Positions 25,933-33,675 of a DNA stretch of 39,903 nucleotides are shown here, in pieces (the stretch's first letter is position 1; every line of letters starts with the position of its first letter). Source of the stretch: an uncultured Mycoplasmatota bacterium (lineage in GTDB: Bacteria > Bacillota_I > Bacilli_A > RF39 > UBA660); the NCBI GenBank assembly GCA_948466395.1, contig CAOKAG010000010.1, positions 1 through 39,903 on the forward strand, read 5' to 3'. Below the pieces are notes generated by a model that made no database searches, was not told the origin of the DNA, and saw only the letters and a list, made by a program, of their open reading frames with translations. The position numbers were made by a program, and so were the translations under genes.

Positions 25933-26645
25933 TTATTATCCTTCTTTCTAACAATAAAATACATTTTATTGTGAACCCGTTGTTCTTCATCTCCGATTTT
26001 ATAATCCAAAAGCTCAATTTTAAAACCACATTGCACCAAATTTTCTTTAATCTCTTCAAGACTATAAATTCTTTCAACAAGTTGATTTTCAAAAATCAAG
26101 GTTTTATTAACAAAAACTTGAATCGTCAATTCAATTAAAGCCTCTCCTAAATCATGAATCAAATACTTCACTTGCGCCTCATCACTACGGACACTAAAAA
26201 AAGGAACATCAAATTGAATCGACTCTTTTAAAACAACATCAAAAACAAAATACCCATCCTGATTTAATAAAGTAGACACTTGATCTAATAATTTTTTCAA
26301 CTCGCCTTCATGAATCAGATGATTTAAAGAATCACAAGTACAAGTGATTAAATCATAACGTTCTTCATCGTGATAATCAAGCACATCACAACATACAAAA
26401 TCAATTTCTTTATATTTAGATTTAGCCAGTTCAATCATTGACTTCGACAAGTCAACGCCTTTGGTAATCAAACCTTTGGTAGAAAAAAAATGGCATAGTA
26501 TCCCTGTTCCAGAACATAAATCTAAATGGTTTTTAATTTGAATGTTAGATTGATTCAGATAAGAATACAGCGCTTCACCCATTTTCAAGGCAAAATCATT
26601 CCATCCATACTGTTCATAAATCGACACAAAATCAGTGGTATACAT
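25929..26645 (-). CDS. Class I SAM-dependent methyltransferase
   Basis: The 238-aa form starts MYTTDFVSIYEQYGW; I prefer the ATG at 26645, one base after the upstream stop, to the ORF start at 26675, which lacks a ribosome site. Motif I HLDLCSGTGILCHFF, motif II KGVDLSKSMIELAK, and CCDVLDYHDEERYDLITCTCDSLNHL are typical of small-molecule methyltransferases of the class I fold. The substrate is unknown. It is part of the 27003-to-24386 run. Confidence 0.87.
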   Translation of the reverse strand: MYTTDFVSIYEQYGWNDFALKMGEALYSYLNQSNIQIKNHLDLCSGTGILCHFFSTKGLITKGVDLSKSMIELAKSKYKEIDFVCCDVLDYHDEERYDLITCTCDSLNHLIHEGELKKLLDQVSTLLNQDGYFVFDVVLKESIQFDVPFFSVRSDEAQVKYLIHDLGEALIELTIQVFVNKTLIFENQLVERIYSLEEIKENLVQCGFKIELLDYKIGDEEQRVHNKMYFIVRKKDNK

Positions 26646-26646
26646 A

Positions 26647-27003
26647 TCACTTTTCTCTTTTCTTTTTGACACCATTTTTGGGAAGTTTTATTTTTAACTC
26701 ATCATAAAGTTTATACAAATATTGCACGCCATTTTCCAAATAAAAATAATGAATCACATAAAAAATAAGAAAAGCAATTAAAAAGGCAAAAGGAATTAAA
26801 AAAAGATAAGAAAGCAACCCTAAGGTCATAAATGAAAGAGTTAAAAAAGAAAAAAAGAAGGTAACCAATAAATGAATCAAACGTTCATGTTGAAAAAAAC
26901 TAATTTTTTCTAACAAATCAGTCAATTCTTTTTCTGTACACTCTTTTTTATCTTCTAAATCTTTTTCTATTTTTTTTATAAATTCTTGCATATATTTTTT
27001 CAT
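26647..27003 (-). CDS. Small membrane protein with two membrane segments
   Basis: The 118-aa protein has an acidic/basic coiled-coil-like N-terminus (EKDLEDKKECTEKELTDLLEK), two adjacent hydrophobic segments (about 43-66 and 68-88), and a basic C-terminus (PKNGVKKKREK). I do not recognise the family. It is the first gene of the run to the methyltransferase, DHH and kinase-like genes. GAAAGTGAG precedes the ATG. Confidence 0.6.
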   Translation of the reverse strand: MKKYMQEFIKKIEKDLEDKKECTEKELTDLLEKISFFQHERLIHLLVTFFFSFLTLSFMTLGLLSYLFLIPFAFLIAFLIFYVIHYFYLENGVQYLYKLYDELKIKLPKNGVKKKREK

Positions 27004-27022
27004 AAAATCTCACTTTCTAAAA

Positions 27023-27048
27023 GAAAAAAATAGTAGAAACTATTTTTT
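27023..27048 (-). terminator. Terminator of the long TasA-like gene
   Basis: On the minus strand AAAATAGT-TTCT-ACTATTTT followed by T residues. It begins at the stop codon. Confidence 0.75.
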
Positions 27049-28501
27049 ATAATCCTAAACGATAAGGCTGATCTAAAGTACCATTTCCACTAATCTTTTT
27101 TATATTGGCTTTTAAATAAAAGGTTGGACGAACTTCCATAGAATTAGTTGTGACACTATGATGAATGTAACCTTCATTATGAATATAACGAATTTCATTA
27201 GCTGAACTACTCGTGCTAAATGTCCATTCATTTCCTTCTTTTAACCAAGAATTTTCAGTATAAACTTGACGATTATCATAAATTTTATTTGTACGATAAC
27301 GCGTTCCAATACTATAGGCATAATCGCTTCCATACATCAAACCAACTTTACTAACATAGCTTTTAGGTTGATTTGAAAATACAGAAGTACTTCGTTCAGA
27401 AGCGTACAATAAATCGGGTGTAATCGTTTGATAGCTGGTCATTGCATCCTCTTCTGTACTACTTCCACCAATGTACCAAAGCGCATCATCTATAAAACTT
27501 TCATATTCCCCTAAGCTTGTTAAATAGCTTCCATTTAAAACCGTTGCATTTAAAGAACTCGTAACAATATTATTATTCTCTCCAAAAGCTTGTGTTTCCA
27601 AACTGGTATCTTTAATTAATTTAACTCGACGATTGTAACTTTCATTCTCTTCATTTTGAGTAGGCATGACTCCAATGATACGATACAAATGATCCGCTTC
27701 GCAAGTTTCCTCTTTTCCTAAACAAACATAATTATGAGGTTGATTTCCAACAAATCGATACTCTACCATTTCCTTAGTTTGTTGGCTTGCAATTTGCTCA
27801 AATCTTTCAATACTAGAATCTGTTTGAGCCAATGAAACTAAATAATCACTAAAAACAGAACTAATTTGAACATCTTCATCGACTTCACCACTGACATCCA
27901 ATTTTAAATAGACATATTGCCCTATAACATCTAAAGGAGCGGTTTCATCAATCCAAAGTTTTAACGTAAATTCAATCGTTTCATTAGCATGAATCATTGA
28001 AGTTTCTAAAATGGTTTTATTATCTTGATTATGTTCTGTAATTGATCCAATTAGTTTATTATCATTAATAACAATATTAGCTTCATCACTTGTATTACGA
28101 TTGGAAACCTTTTTACTTAAAGAATGTCTAATATAATTATGATCAACAAAGGTACCATCACTTGGAATCGATTCTTGATCGTTATAAATTAATAATTGAT
28201 AATTCATAGGTAACGTTCCTGTATTATGAACACTTAAAGTAAATTTACAACCAGAATCGCCTGATCCTTCACTTTCACTCATAGGCAACAAACAATTTGA
28301 ATCATCGTCCTCGTTTACAGTAATCACATTGCCATTATCGTATCGAATAACTAACGACCCCGCTTCTACAATTTGATTATTTGTATTATTATTGACTTTA
28401 AAAAATAAAGCATAACTTCCACCGATTAAAACAATGGCCATCCCTATAACTGCAAGAGCAATCATTTTAGTTTCTCTTTTAAAAACTTTTTTATAGTTCA
28501 T
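27047..28501 (-). CDS. TasA/camelysin-like protein with lectin-like C-terminus
   Basis: The protein is 484 aa. The N-terminus is a SipW-type signal: a basic KRETK followed by a long hydrophobic stretch (about 14-32) ending GGSYALFFKV, then NQIVEAGSLVIRY, the hallmark of TasA-like subunits. Residues 30-215 form the fibre-type beta domain and are closely paralogous to the next gene (IVLIGGSYALF, LPMNYQL, LWIDETAP.DVIGQYVYL). After about residue 225 a second domain begins (YRFVGNQPHNYVCLG, LYRIIGVMP, VKLIKD) and ends VRPTFYLKANI...GNGTLDQPYRL, a lectin-like domain common in gut Firmicutes surface proteins. I infer an adhesive or tip subunit of the fibre. It has its own promoter and terminator. 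Confidence 0.8.
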   Translation of the reverse strand: MNYKKVFKRETKMIALAVIGMAIVLIGGSYALFFKVNNNTNNQIVEAGSLVIRYDNGNVITVNEDDDSNCLLPMSESEGSGDSGCKFTLSVHNTGTLPMNYQLLIYNDQESIPSDGTFVDHNYIRHSLSKKVSNRNTSDEANIVINDNKLIGSITEHNQDNKTILETSMIHANETIEFTLKLWIDETAPLDVIGQYVYLKLDVSGEVDEDVQISSVFSDYLVSLAQTDSSIERFEQIASQQTKEMVEYRFVGNQPHNYVCLGKEETCEADHLYRIIGVMPTQNEENESYNRRVKLIKDTSLETQAFGENNNIVTSSLNATVLNGSYLTSLGEYESFIDDALWYIGGSSTEEDAMTSYQTITPDLLYASERSTSVFSNQPKSYVSKVGLMYGSDYAYSIGTRYRTNKIYDNRQVYTENSWLKEGNEWTFSTSSSANEIRYIHNEGYIHHSVTTNSMEVRPTFYLKANIKKISGNGTLDQPYRLGL

Positions 28502-28518
28502 ACTATCACCATAACCTT

Positions 28519-28547
28519 ATCATAACAAAAATGCGATATATTTACAA
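28519..28547 (-). promoter_or_regulatory. Promoter of the long TasA-like gene
   Basis: On the minus strand TTGTAA (28542-28547), 17 bases, TATGAT (28519-28524), with a TG extension. It matches box for box the promoter of the paralogue upstream. Confidence 0.7.
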
Positions 28548-28569
28548 GTCATTGTTAATCAATGAAAGC

Positions 28570-28595
28570 AAAAAAAACAGTCTCAAAAAGACTAT
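28570..28595 (-). terminator. Terminator of the short TasA-like gene
   Basis: On the minus strand AGTCT-TTTTG-AGACT is followed by GTTTTTTTT; the stem starts at the stop codon. Confidence 0.8.
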
Positions 28596-29239
28596 TCATC
28601 CTTATTTAAAATTTCCTCACCATCTTCAACAACGCCACTAACACCATAACTTAAATAAACATATTGTCCAATAATATCTACTGGTGCCGTTTCATCAATC
28701 CAAATATTTAATGTATAACGAATCGTTTCATTTGATGGAATAACCGCTTGTTTTTCTAAAACTTTTTTGCCATCTGAATCGGTTTCCAACGTACTAAGTA
28801 AACTTGCATGACTTAACGTGACTCCTGATGCCTCTCCTGTTTGTTTAATTAACGTGATTTTTATATAATTAGGATCGACAAAAGTAGCACCTTCAGGCAA
28901 AGAGGAAGCATCATTAAAAATAGTTAAATCATAATTCATGGGCAATGACCCTCGATTATGCACTGTAAAAGAAAATTGACAGCCTTCACTCCCTGCACCA
29001 CTGACATCATCTTTTGGAATCAAACAACTTTCATCATTGGCATCCACATCACTTAAATCGATAATATTGCCATTAGTATACTCAATAACTAATGAACCCG
29101 CTTCTATAACTTGATTATTTTTATTATGATGAACTTGAACAAATAAAGCATAACTTCCACCAATCAAAACTATTGCCATACCAATAACAACAAACGCAAT
29201 AACCTTAGTTTCCCTCTTAAAAATATTTTTAAAGTTCAT
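28592..29239 (-). CDS. TasA/camelysin-like fibre subunit (short)
   Basis: The 215-aa protein has the same plan as the N-terminal half of its neighbour: a SipW-type signal (FKRETK, then VIAFVVIGMAIVLIGGSYALF), the post-cleavage GSLVIEYTNGN, one Cys pair (ESCLIP and EGCQFSF) and the ending LNIWIDETAPVDIIGQYVYL. It ends where the neighbour's extra domain would begin, so it may be the main fibre subunit with the long paralogue as a capping or adhesive variant. The signal peptidase upstream is the likely processing enzyme. Confidence 0.8.
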   Translation of the reverse strand: MNFKNIFKRETKVIAFVVIGMAIVLIGGSYALFVQVHHNKNNQVIEAGSLVIEYTNGNIIDLSDVDANDESCLIPKDDVSGAGSEGCQFSFTVHNRGSLPMNYDLTIFNDASSLPEGATFVDPNYIKITLIKQTGEASGVTLSHASLLSTLETDSDGKKVLEKQAVIPSNETIRYTLNIWIDETAPVDIIGQYVYLSYGVSGVVEDGEEILNKDE

Positions 29240-29256
29240 ACTATCACCATATTATA

Positions 29257-29285
29257 ATCATATCAAAACTGTTTATATTTTACAA
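29257..29285 (-). promoter_or_regulatory. Promoter of the short TasA-like gene
   Basis: On the minus strand TTGTAA (29280-29285), 17 bases, TATGAT (29257-29262), followed by the same GGTGATAGT leader as in the paralogue. Confidence 0.65.
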
Positions 29286-29345
29286 GTAAACACCTTTAAC
29301 TTTTTCCATTGTTTTCAAAAAATAGACAAATAAAAAAGAAAAAGA

Positions 29346-30170
29346 TTACCTTCTTCTATTTCTTCTAAATTCAGCTTTCGTATTTTTATAAAAGTTTTTG
29401 CTTAACATATCATCAGAATCCATTGCTTCAACAATTCTAGTTTTCTTTTTTGTAATAATAGGTTCAATAAATGCTTCATGTGAATTTAAATTCAATTTTT
29501 TCTTTAATCTTTCCTTACGAATCAATTCACTTTTCTCTTTATCCTTTTTTATCCGTTCATTACTTTCATTCATTTCATTAATCTTATTTTTAACACCTAC
29601 TAATTTGAAAATTTTCAAAATATCTGAAACGATAATAAATAAAGCTGGAATAATAATAGCAATCAACCATCCACCTTTTTTAGATAAAAATTCTTGAACT
29701 TTCCCAAGTTTAGGAATACGTAGAATTACTTTCCCTATTACATTATCAAACTCGGCTGGAGCAGTATCTGGACTTAAATTATTATCCCCTTGTGTCCTAT
29801 AAGCTACACCTAAATCCGTTTTGACGACTTCAATAACACGATGGGTAACCGTTAAACCTTTTGAAAGTGAACTTGTCGAAACAAAAGTAATGACGTCTCC
29901 CACTTTAATTTCTTTAGGACTTTTAACTCTTTTTGAAATCACTACATCATATATATTGATATTGGGTTCCATGGAGCCACTAACAATGGTATATAAGGAT
30001 ACAAAAGGTTCAAATTTTTCTCCTTTACGTTCATAAAGTTTATTATTAATAGTATAATAAGCTAAAAATAGAGCAAGCAATATTAAAATAATTAAAGCTG
30101 TCCATGTAATAACATTAAGGGCAAATTTAAAAAAACCTTTAAAACCACTATAATTTTCTTTTGCTTTCAT
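29346..30170 (-). CDS. sipW: SipW/ER-type signal peptidase I
   Basis: The protein is 274 aa. A membrane segment (about 18-42) precedes the catalytic domain with the nucleophile in VSGSMEP (Ser66), the His of TVTHRVIEV (His110) where bacterial type I enzymes have Lys, and the Asp in QGDNN (Asp129). The Ser-His-Asp set marks the archaeal/ER/SipW class. A second membrane segment (about 170-195) and a long basic C-terminal tail follow. In Bacillus SipW matures TasA and TapA; here five neighbours include three TasA-like substrates. It has its own TTGTAA-type promoter. Confidence 0.93.
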   Translation of the reverse strand: MKAKENYSGFKGFFKFALNVITWTALIILILLALFLAYYTINNKLYERKGEKFEPFVSLYTIVSGSMEPNINIYDVVISKRVKSPKEIKVGDVITFVSTSSLSKGLTVTHRVIEVVKTDLGVAYRTQGDNNLSPDTAPAEFDNVIGKVILRIPKLGKVQEFLSKKGGWLIAIIIPALFIIVSDILKIFKLVGVKNKINEMNESNERIKKDKEKSELIRKERLKKKLNLNSHEAFIEPIITKKKTRIVEAMDSDDMLSKNFYKNTKAEFRRNRRR

Positions 30171-30196
30171 ATTGCAAACCCTTCCTATTCTATTTT

Positions 30197-30225
30197 ATTA
30201 TAAAATAGCCCGCCTAAAATTACAA
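30197..30225 (-). promoter_or_regulatory. Promoter of sipW
   Basis: On the minus strand TTGTAA (30220-30225), 17 bases, TATAAT (30197-30202). The -35 box directly abuts the T-run of the upstream gene's terminator. Confidence 0.7.
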
Positions 30226-30250
30226 GAAAAAAAACTCTATTTAGAGTTTT
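30226..30250 (-). terminator. Terminator of the calcium-repeat gene
   Basis: AAAACTCTA-AA-TAGAGTTTT followed by T residues on the minus strand; a strong hairpin four bases after the stop codon. Confidence 0.88.
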
Positions 30251-30253
30251 TTA

Positions 30254-32362
30254 CTATTGGACAATTTCAGCAACAAGCTTAGCTGTAAACTGTTTTCCTT
30301 GATCAACATCTTGATTGACATCTAAATTATGAAATTGATAAACGATTTCATAACTATAAGTTGTCTTAGCTGGAATAATAATCCTTTCAACTAATTTAGA
30401 ATCAGTTTTAGGTGCATCAAAGGTTCCTTCTACAATTCCATCTCTCTTAAGTGTATAAGTAAAACCACCTGGCATCGTAAATGTATTGGTTACATCTATC
30501 CAATTAATATTAAAGATTAAAGTTTCATTAGATTGATTTTCAATAGTAAATTTTTGTGTATCAGTCCATCCTGGCTCAATATCTAAGGCTTCTATAGCTT
30601 TAATATAAGTAACATACAAAATGGCATTTTCAGAAGGATCAACGTCAATAATTGGATCATCATCGCAATTAACGTCACAAATACCATCCCCATTGGTGTC
30701 AATATTTTTATCAGGCTTTCCATCGCCATCCGTATCACAATTTAAGTCACAAATGCCATCACCATTATTATCTATATTTATATTTGGCTTTGGTGGAGTC
30801 GGAGGGTTAACTGGTGGAGTTACACCACAATGAATATTGCAAATTCCATCTCCAGTCAAATCAATTTTAATATCAGGTTTACCATCATCATTCGTATCAC
30901 AATTTAAGTCACAAATGCCATCACCATTGGTGTCTTGATTCACAAGATTTTTATCGGGTTTGTTATCGCCATTCGTATCCACATTAAAATGAGGTTTATT
31001 ATCGCCATTATAATCGAGATTAAGATCAGGCTTTCCATCTCCGTTTGTATCAACGTTAATATTAGGTTTACCATCTCCATCTGTATCAATATTCAGATCA
31101 GGTTTACCATCCCCATTGGTATCAATGTTCAAATCAGGTTTACCATCTCCATTTGTATCACAATTCAAATCGCATTTTCCATCACCATTCGTGTCTTGAT
31201 TCACAAGATTATCATCTGGTTTACCATCACCGTCTTTATCGATGTTAACATCTGGAATTCCATCGCCATCCGTATCGATGTTTAGATCAGGCTTTCCATC
31301 ACCATTCGAATCAACATTTAAGTCAGGGATACCATCGCCATTCGAATCACAATTCAAGTCACAAATACCATCGCCATTCGTGTCTTGATTACTTAAATTT
31401 TTATCAGGTTTTCCATCACCATTGGTATCGATATTTATATCGGGTTTGCCATCGCCATTCACATCAATATTAATATCAGGCTTTCCATCACCATTCGTAT
31501 CGATGTTTAGATCGGGTTTGCCATCGCCATTGGTATCGATATTTATATCGGGTTTGCCATCGCCATTCACATCAATATTAATATCAGGTTTTCCGTCACC
31601 ATTCGTATCACAATTTAAGTCACAAATGCCATCGCCATTCGTATCTTGATCACTTAAATTTTTATCAGGTTTACCATCACCATCCGTATCAACGTTAACA
31701 TCTGGTTTATAATCGCCATTTACATCAATGTTAATATCAGGTTTCCCGTCGCCATCGGTATCAACGTTAATATCAGGTTTTCCGTCACCATTCACATCAA
31801 TATTAATGTCAGGTTTACCATTCCCATTGGTATCAATGTTAATATCGGGCTTGCCATCGCCATCCGTATCAATATTTAAATCGGGCTTACCATTTCCATT
31901 CATATCTACGTTTAAATTTGGGTGTCCATCGCCATTCGTATCACAATTCAAGTCACAAATACCATCGCCATTGGTATCTTGATTAATTAAATTTTTATCG
32001 GGTTTACCATCGCCATCCGTATCTAAATTAAATAGAGCTTTGTGATTCCCATTATAATCTAAATTAATATCAGGCTTGCCATCGTCATCCGTATCACAAT
32101 TCACATCACAAATACCATCATTATTTAAATCTATATTTAAATCTGGAATTCCATCACCATCGGTATCAATATTTAATTTTGATTCAACTACATTTCCTCG
32201 AAATTTATAATAAGTATAACTTCCAAGCACACAAACACACATTATAATAGCTACTAACAAAAAAATAATAATCAATCTTCTTTTTTTATCTTTTTGTTCA
32301 TCCTCTTGCAATAAAACATATTGTTCTTGATAATCATTCAGATCTTTCTCTTTATCATCCAT
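30254..32362 (-). CDS. Anchored stalk protein with 39 calcium-loop repeats
   Basis: The protein is 702 aa. An acidic cytoplasmic tail (1-27) and one membrane segment (28-52) are followed by thirty-nine 12-residue units, consensus DTNGDGKPDLNI (residues 66-566), the DxNxDG calcium loop of thrombospondin-3/dockerin-type repeats, interrupted once by a Pro-rich stretch. Five units carry a three-residue extension (KNL-x-x-Q) and are followed by a unit with a Cys pair (GICDLNC); nine units have such pairs, 18 Cys in all. The last 136 residues form a beta-rich domain (VTYIKAIEALDIEPGWTDTQKFTIEN), like a TasA/camelysin-type or DUF11-like fold. I infer a rigid, calcium-stiffened, disulfide-stapled stalk that holds the terminal domain away from the cell. 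It has its own promoter and terminator. Confidence 0.85.
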   Translation of the reverse strand: MDDKEKDLNDYQEQYVLLQEDEQKDKKRRLIIIFLLVAIIMCVCVLGSYTYYKFRGNVVESKLNIDTDGDGIPDLNIDLNNDGICDVNCDTDDDGKPDINLDYNGNHKALFNLDTDGDGKPDKNLINQDTNGDGICDLNCDTNGDGHPNLNVDMNGNGKPDLNIDTDGDGKPDINIDTNGNGKPDINIDVNGDGKPDINVDTDGDGKPDINIDVNGDYKPDVNVDTDGDGKPDKNLSDQDTNGDGICDLNCDTNGDGKPDINIDVNGDGKPDINIDTNGDGKPDLNIDTNGDGKPDINIDVNGDGKPDINIDTNGDGKPDKNLSNQDTNGDGICDLNCDSNGDGIPDLNVDSNGDGKPDLNIDTDGDGIPDVNIDKDGDGKPDDNLVNQDTNGDGKCDLNCDTNGDGKPDLNIDTNGDGKPDLNIDTDGDGKPNINVDTNGDGKPDLNLDYNGDNKPHFNVDTNGDNKPDKNLVNQDTNGDGICDLNCDTNDDGKPDIKIDLTGDGICNIHCGVTPPVNPPTPPKPNINIDNNGDGICDLNCDTDGDGKPDKNIDTNGDGICDVNCDDDPIIDVDPSENAILYVTYIKAIEALDIEPGWTDTQKFTIENQSNETLIFNINWIDVTNTFTMPGGFTYTLKRDGIVEGTFDAPKTDSKLVERIIIPAKTTYSYEIVYQFHNLDVNQDVDQGKQFTAKLVAEIVQ
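30665..32167 (-). repeat. 36-bp coding repeats encoding calcium loops
   Basis: Thirty-nine 36-base units encode the 12-residue repeats; the count fits the region exactly when five 9-base extensions and one 54-base Pro-rich insert are added. Units differ at many synonymous positions (for example GGC/GGT and GAT/GAC), so the array is maintained at protein level rather than recently expanded. Confidence 0.85.
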
Positions 32363-32389
32363 GGAAAACTACTCTCCTTACTTTAAGTA

Positions 32390-32418
32390 AGTATAACATA
32401 GAATAGTTTAATCTTCAA
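32390..32418 (-). promoter_or_regulatory. Promoter of the calcium-repeat gene
   Basis: On the minus strand TTGAAG (32413-32418), 17 bases, TATACT (32390-32395), with a TGT extension. It begins within a few bases of the preceding terminator. Confidence 0.65.
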
Positions 32419-32419
32419 C

Positions 32420-32445
32420 AAAAAAAAATCTACAACTTGTAGACT
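32420..32445 (-). terminator. Terminator of the first TasA-like gene
   Basis: On the minus strand TCTAC-AAGTT-GTAGA is followed by eight T residues, just after the stop codon. Confidence 0.8.
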
Positions 32446-32456
32446 TTTTACACTAA

Positions 32457-33089
32457 TTATTTAACTTCTTTAAATCCAACTTGAACACTAAATGTTTGAC
32501 CAGCTTGATTATTTTCACCACTAGGATTTTGAACAACATCTTTATTTTCATATTCAATTACAATATAATAAGTTTTATCAAAATCTGGTGTAACCGTTAC
32601 ATCATGAGTAACCACTGTATTACCAGTAAACGTTCCATTACTTACTGCTACTTTATCTGTATCAGTACAAGTAGTAGTCATAAAATGTTGTAAACCTGTT
32701 TCATCAGTCGTTTCAGTTGGAACACCACAAGTTACTTCTTCTTCATAAATTGAATATTTTATATCTGAGCCAAAAGCAGCTGGTATATTAGGAGTTAAGG
32801 TTATTTGTGTTTTAATGGAAGCAGCCTCTGTATCCTTTCCACCTGTAATCTTAACGGGTTTAACCACTTTATAACCAGGCAATACGCCATCAGTAGGTGA
32901 AACATCACTTCCTAAATCCATTGATGCTGTTGCAGTCGTCTTACTTTTAACAGTAGTGGTTGGCTTCCCTCCAGTGCTCTCATTTGTACTAACTGATGCT
33001 GTAAAATAAGCAAAAGTTGCACCTACAACCGCCACTAATAATGTTGCAATTGCAATAACTGTTAATAATATAGTATTCTTCTTTTCCAT
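32457..33089 (-). CDS. TasA-like exported fibre subunit
   Basis: The 210-aa protein starts MEKKNTILLTVIAIATLLVAVVGATFAYFTA, a SipW-type signal with the AxFAYFTA cleavage region. The mature part is a Thr-rich beta protein (about 180 residues) with GGKPTTTVKSKT, one Cys pair (EEVTCGVP and TTTCTDT) and a C-terminal strand FSVQVGFKEV. It is not a close paralogue of the other two subunits and may be the major or basal fibre protein. TAAGGAGG precedes the ATG. It is the first gene of the locus. Confidence 0.78.
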   Translation of the reverse strand: MEKKNTILLTVIAIATLLVAVVGATFAYFTASVSTNESTGGKPTTTVKSKTTATASMDLGSDVSPTDGVLPGYKVVKPVKITGGKDTEAASIKTQITLTPNIPAAFGSDIKYSIYEEEVTCGVPTETTDETGLQHFMTTTCTDTDKVAVSNGTFTGNTVVTHDVTVTPDFDKTYYIVIEYENKDVVQNPSGENNQAGQTFSVQVGFKEVK

Positions 33090-33114
33090 AATCTATGTCC
33101 TCCTTACTATAAAA

Positions 33115-33143
33115 ATGTTATCAAAAATAAAGAAGGATTGCAA
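33115..33143 (-). promoter_or_regulatory. Promoter of the first TasA-like gene
   Basis: On the minus strand TTGCAA (33138-33143), 17 bases, TAACAT (33115-33120) with a TGA extension. An overlapping alternative is TTGTAA (33160-33165), 17 bases, TGCAAT, which would share the TTGTAA -35 box of the locus. Confidence 0.45.
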
Positions 33144-33194
33144 TACCTTTTTATCTAGTTTACAATTAAAATCACTTTTTTAATTTAAAAGAAA

Positions 33195-33437
33195 AAACGA
33201 CCAATAAAATAGTATGGATTTACTTTTTATTCCTTCATCAATAGCACTATTCACCATTTATTACTCGATTTATTATTTGTTCTTTTTCATAGTTATTATA
33301 ACGCTTTCAAATCCATGTTTATTAATTAATTTTTCTAAAAATTGGACGATCAACTGTAGTGTTATACTTGATAATAGAATATGTTTTTTTCTATCATAAT
33401 ACAAATTCACTTTATCTTTATAACTTAATTTTCCCAT
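33195..33437 (-). pseudogene. IS3-family orfA (transposase N-terminus) remnant
   Basis: A 54-aa reading from the ATG at 33437, MGKLSYKDKVNLYYDRKK, continues to LINKHGFESVI, the N-terminal helix-turn-helix pattern of IS3/IS150-type OrfA. After a stop (33273) the next frames give QIINRVINGE and then SAIDEGIKSKSILFYW, which match the second HTH of OrfA (family form 'AIDxGLxSxxxLxxWIK'). The element is truncated and frameshifted; no orfB and no clear end repeats are visible. It marks the border between the fibre locus and the accessory region. Confidence 0.6.
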
Positions 33438-33447
33438 ATAAAAACCG

Positions 33448-33469
33448 CATTTCTCTTGTCCAAGAAATG
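33448..33469. repeat. Imperfect palindrome beside the IS remnant
   Basis: CATTTCTCTTG and CAAGAAATG form a nine-pair hairpin with one bulge. It lies 10 bases upstream of the transposase remnant and could be the old IS leader. The rest of 33470-33675 shows no gene that I can support. Confidence 0.35.
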
Positions 33470-33675
33470 AGATTCATATCACCAAAGTTAAGTAGTTCTT
33501 TTTTTATTTTATGCAAGTTTCCTTAACCTATCATACTTTTATCAAGTTCATCGAAAAAGTTCAAGTTTTCTATCAATTTAGAGCGATTGGTTAAGCTATT
33601 TCAAACTTTTTCTCACTAATGAGAAATTAATAATTCAATATCAATTTCTAGTAATATTTTAACATAATTAAATTT

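Noticed and set aside
30621-31982. Plus-strand ORFs of 70-116 aa over the calcium-repeat gene (FPSPxVS and similar repeats)
   Set aside because: They are antisense shadows of the periodic 36-base repeats; no ribosome sites and composition dictated by the other strand.
30665-32167. CRISPR array
   Set aside because: The 36-base periodicity is contiguous coding sequence without spacers and encodes DxNGDG loops.
33214-33399. 61-aa hydrophobic ORF on the plus strand
   Set aside because: It is antisense to the IS3 orfA remnant, lacks a ribosome site and has the composition expected of AT-rich antisense reading.
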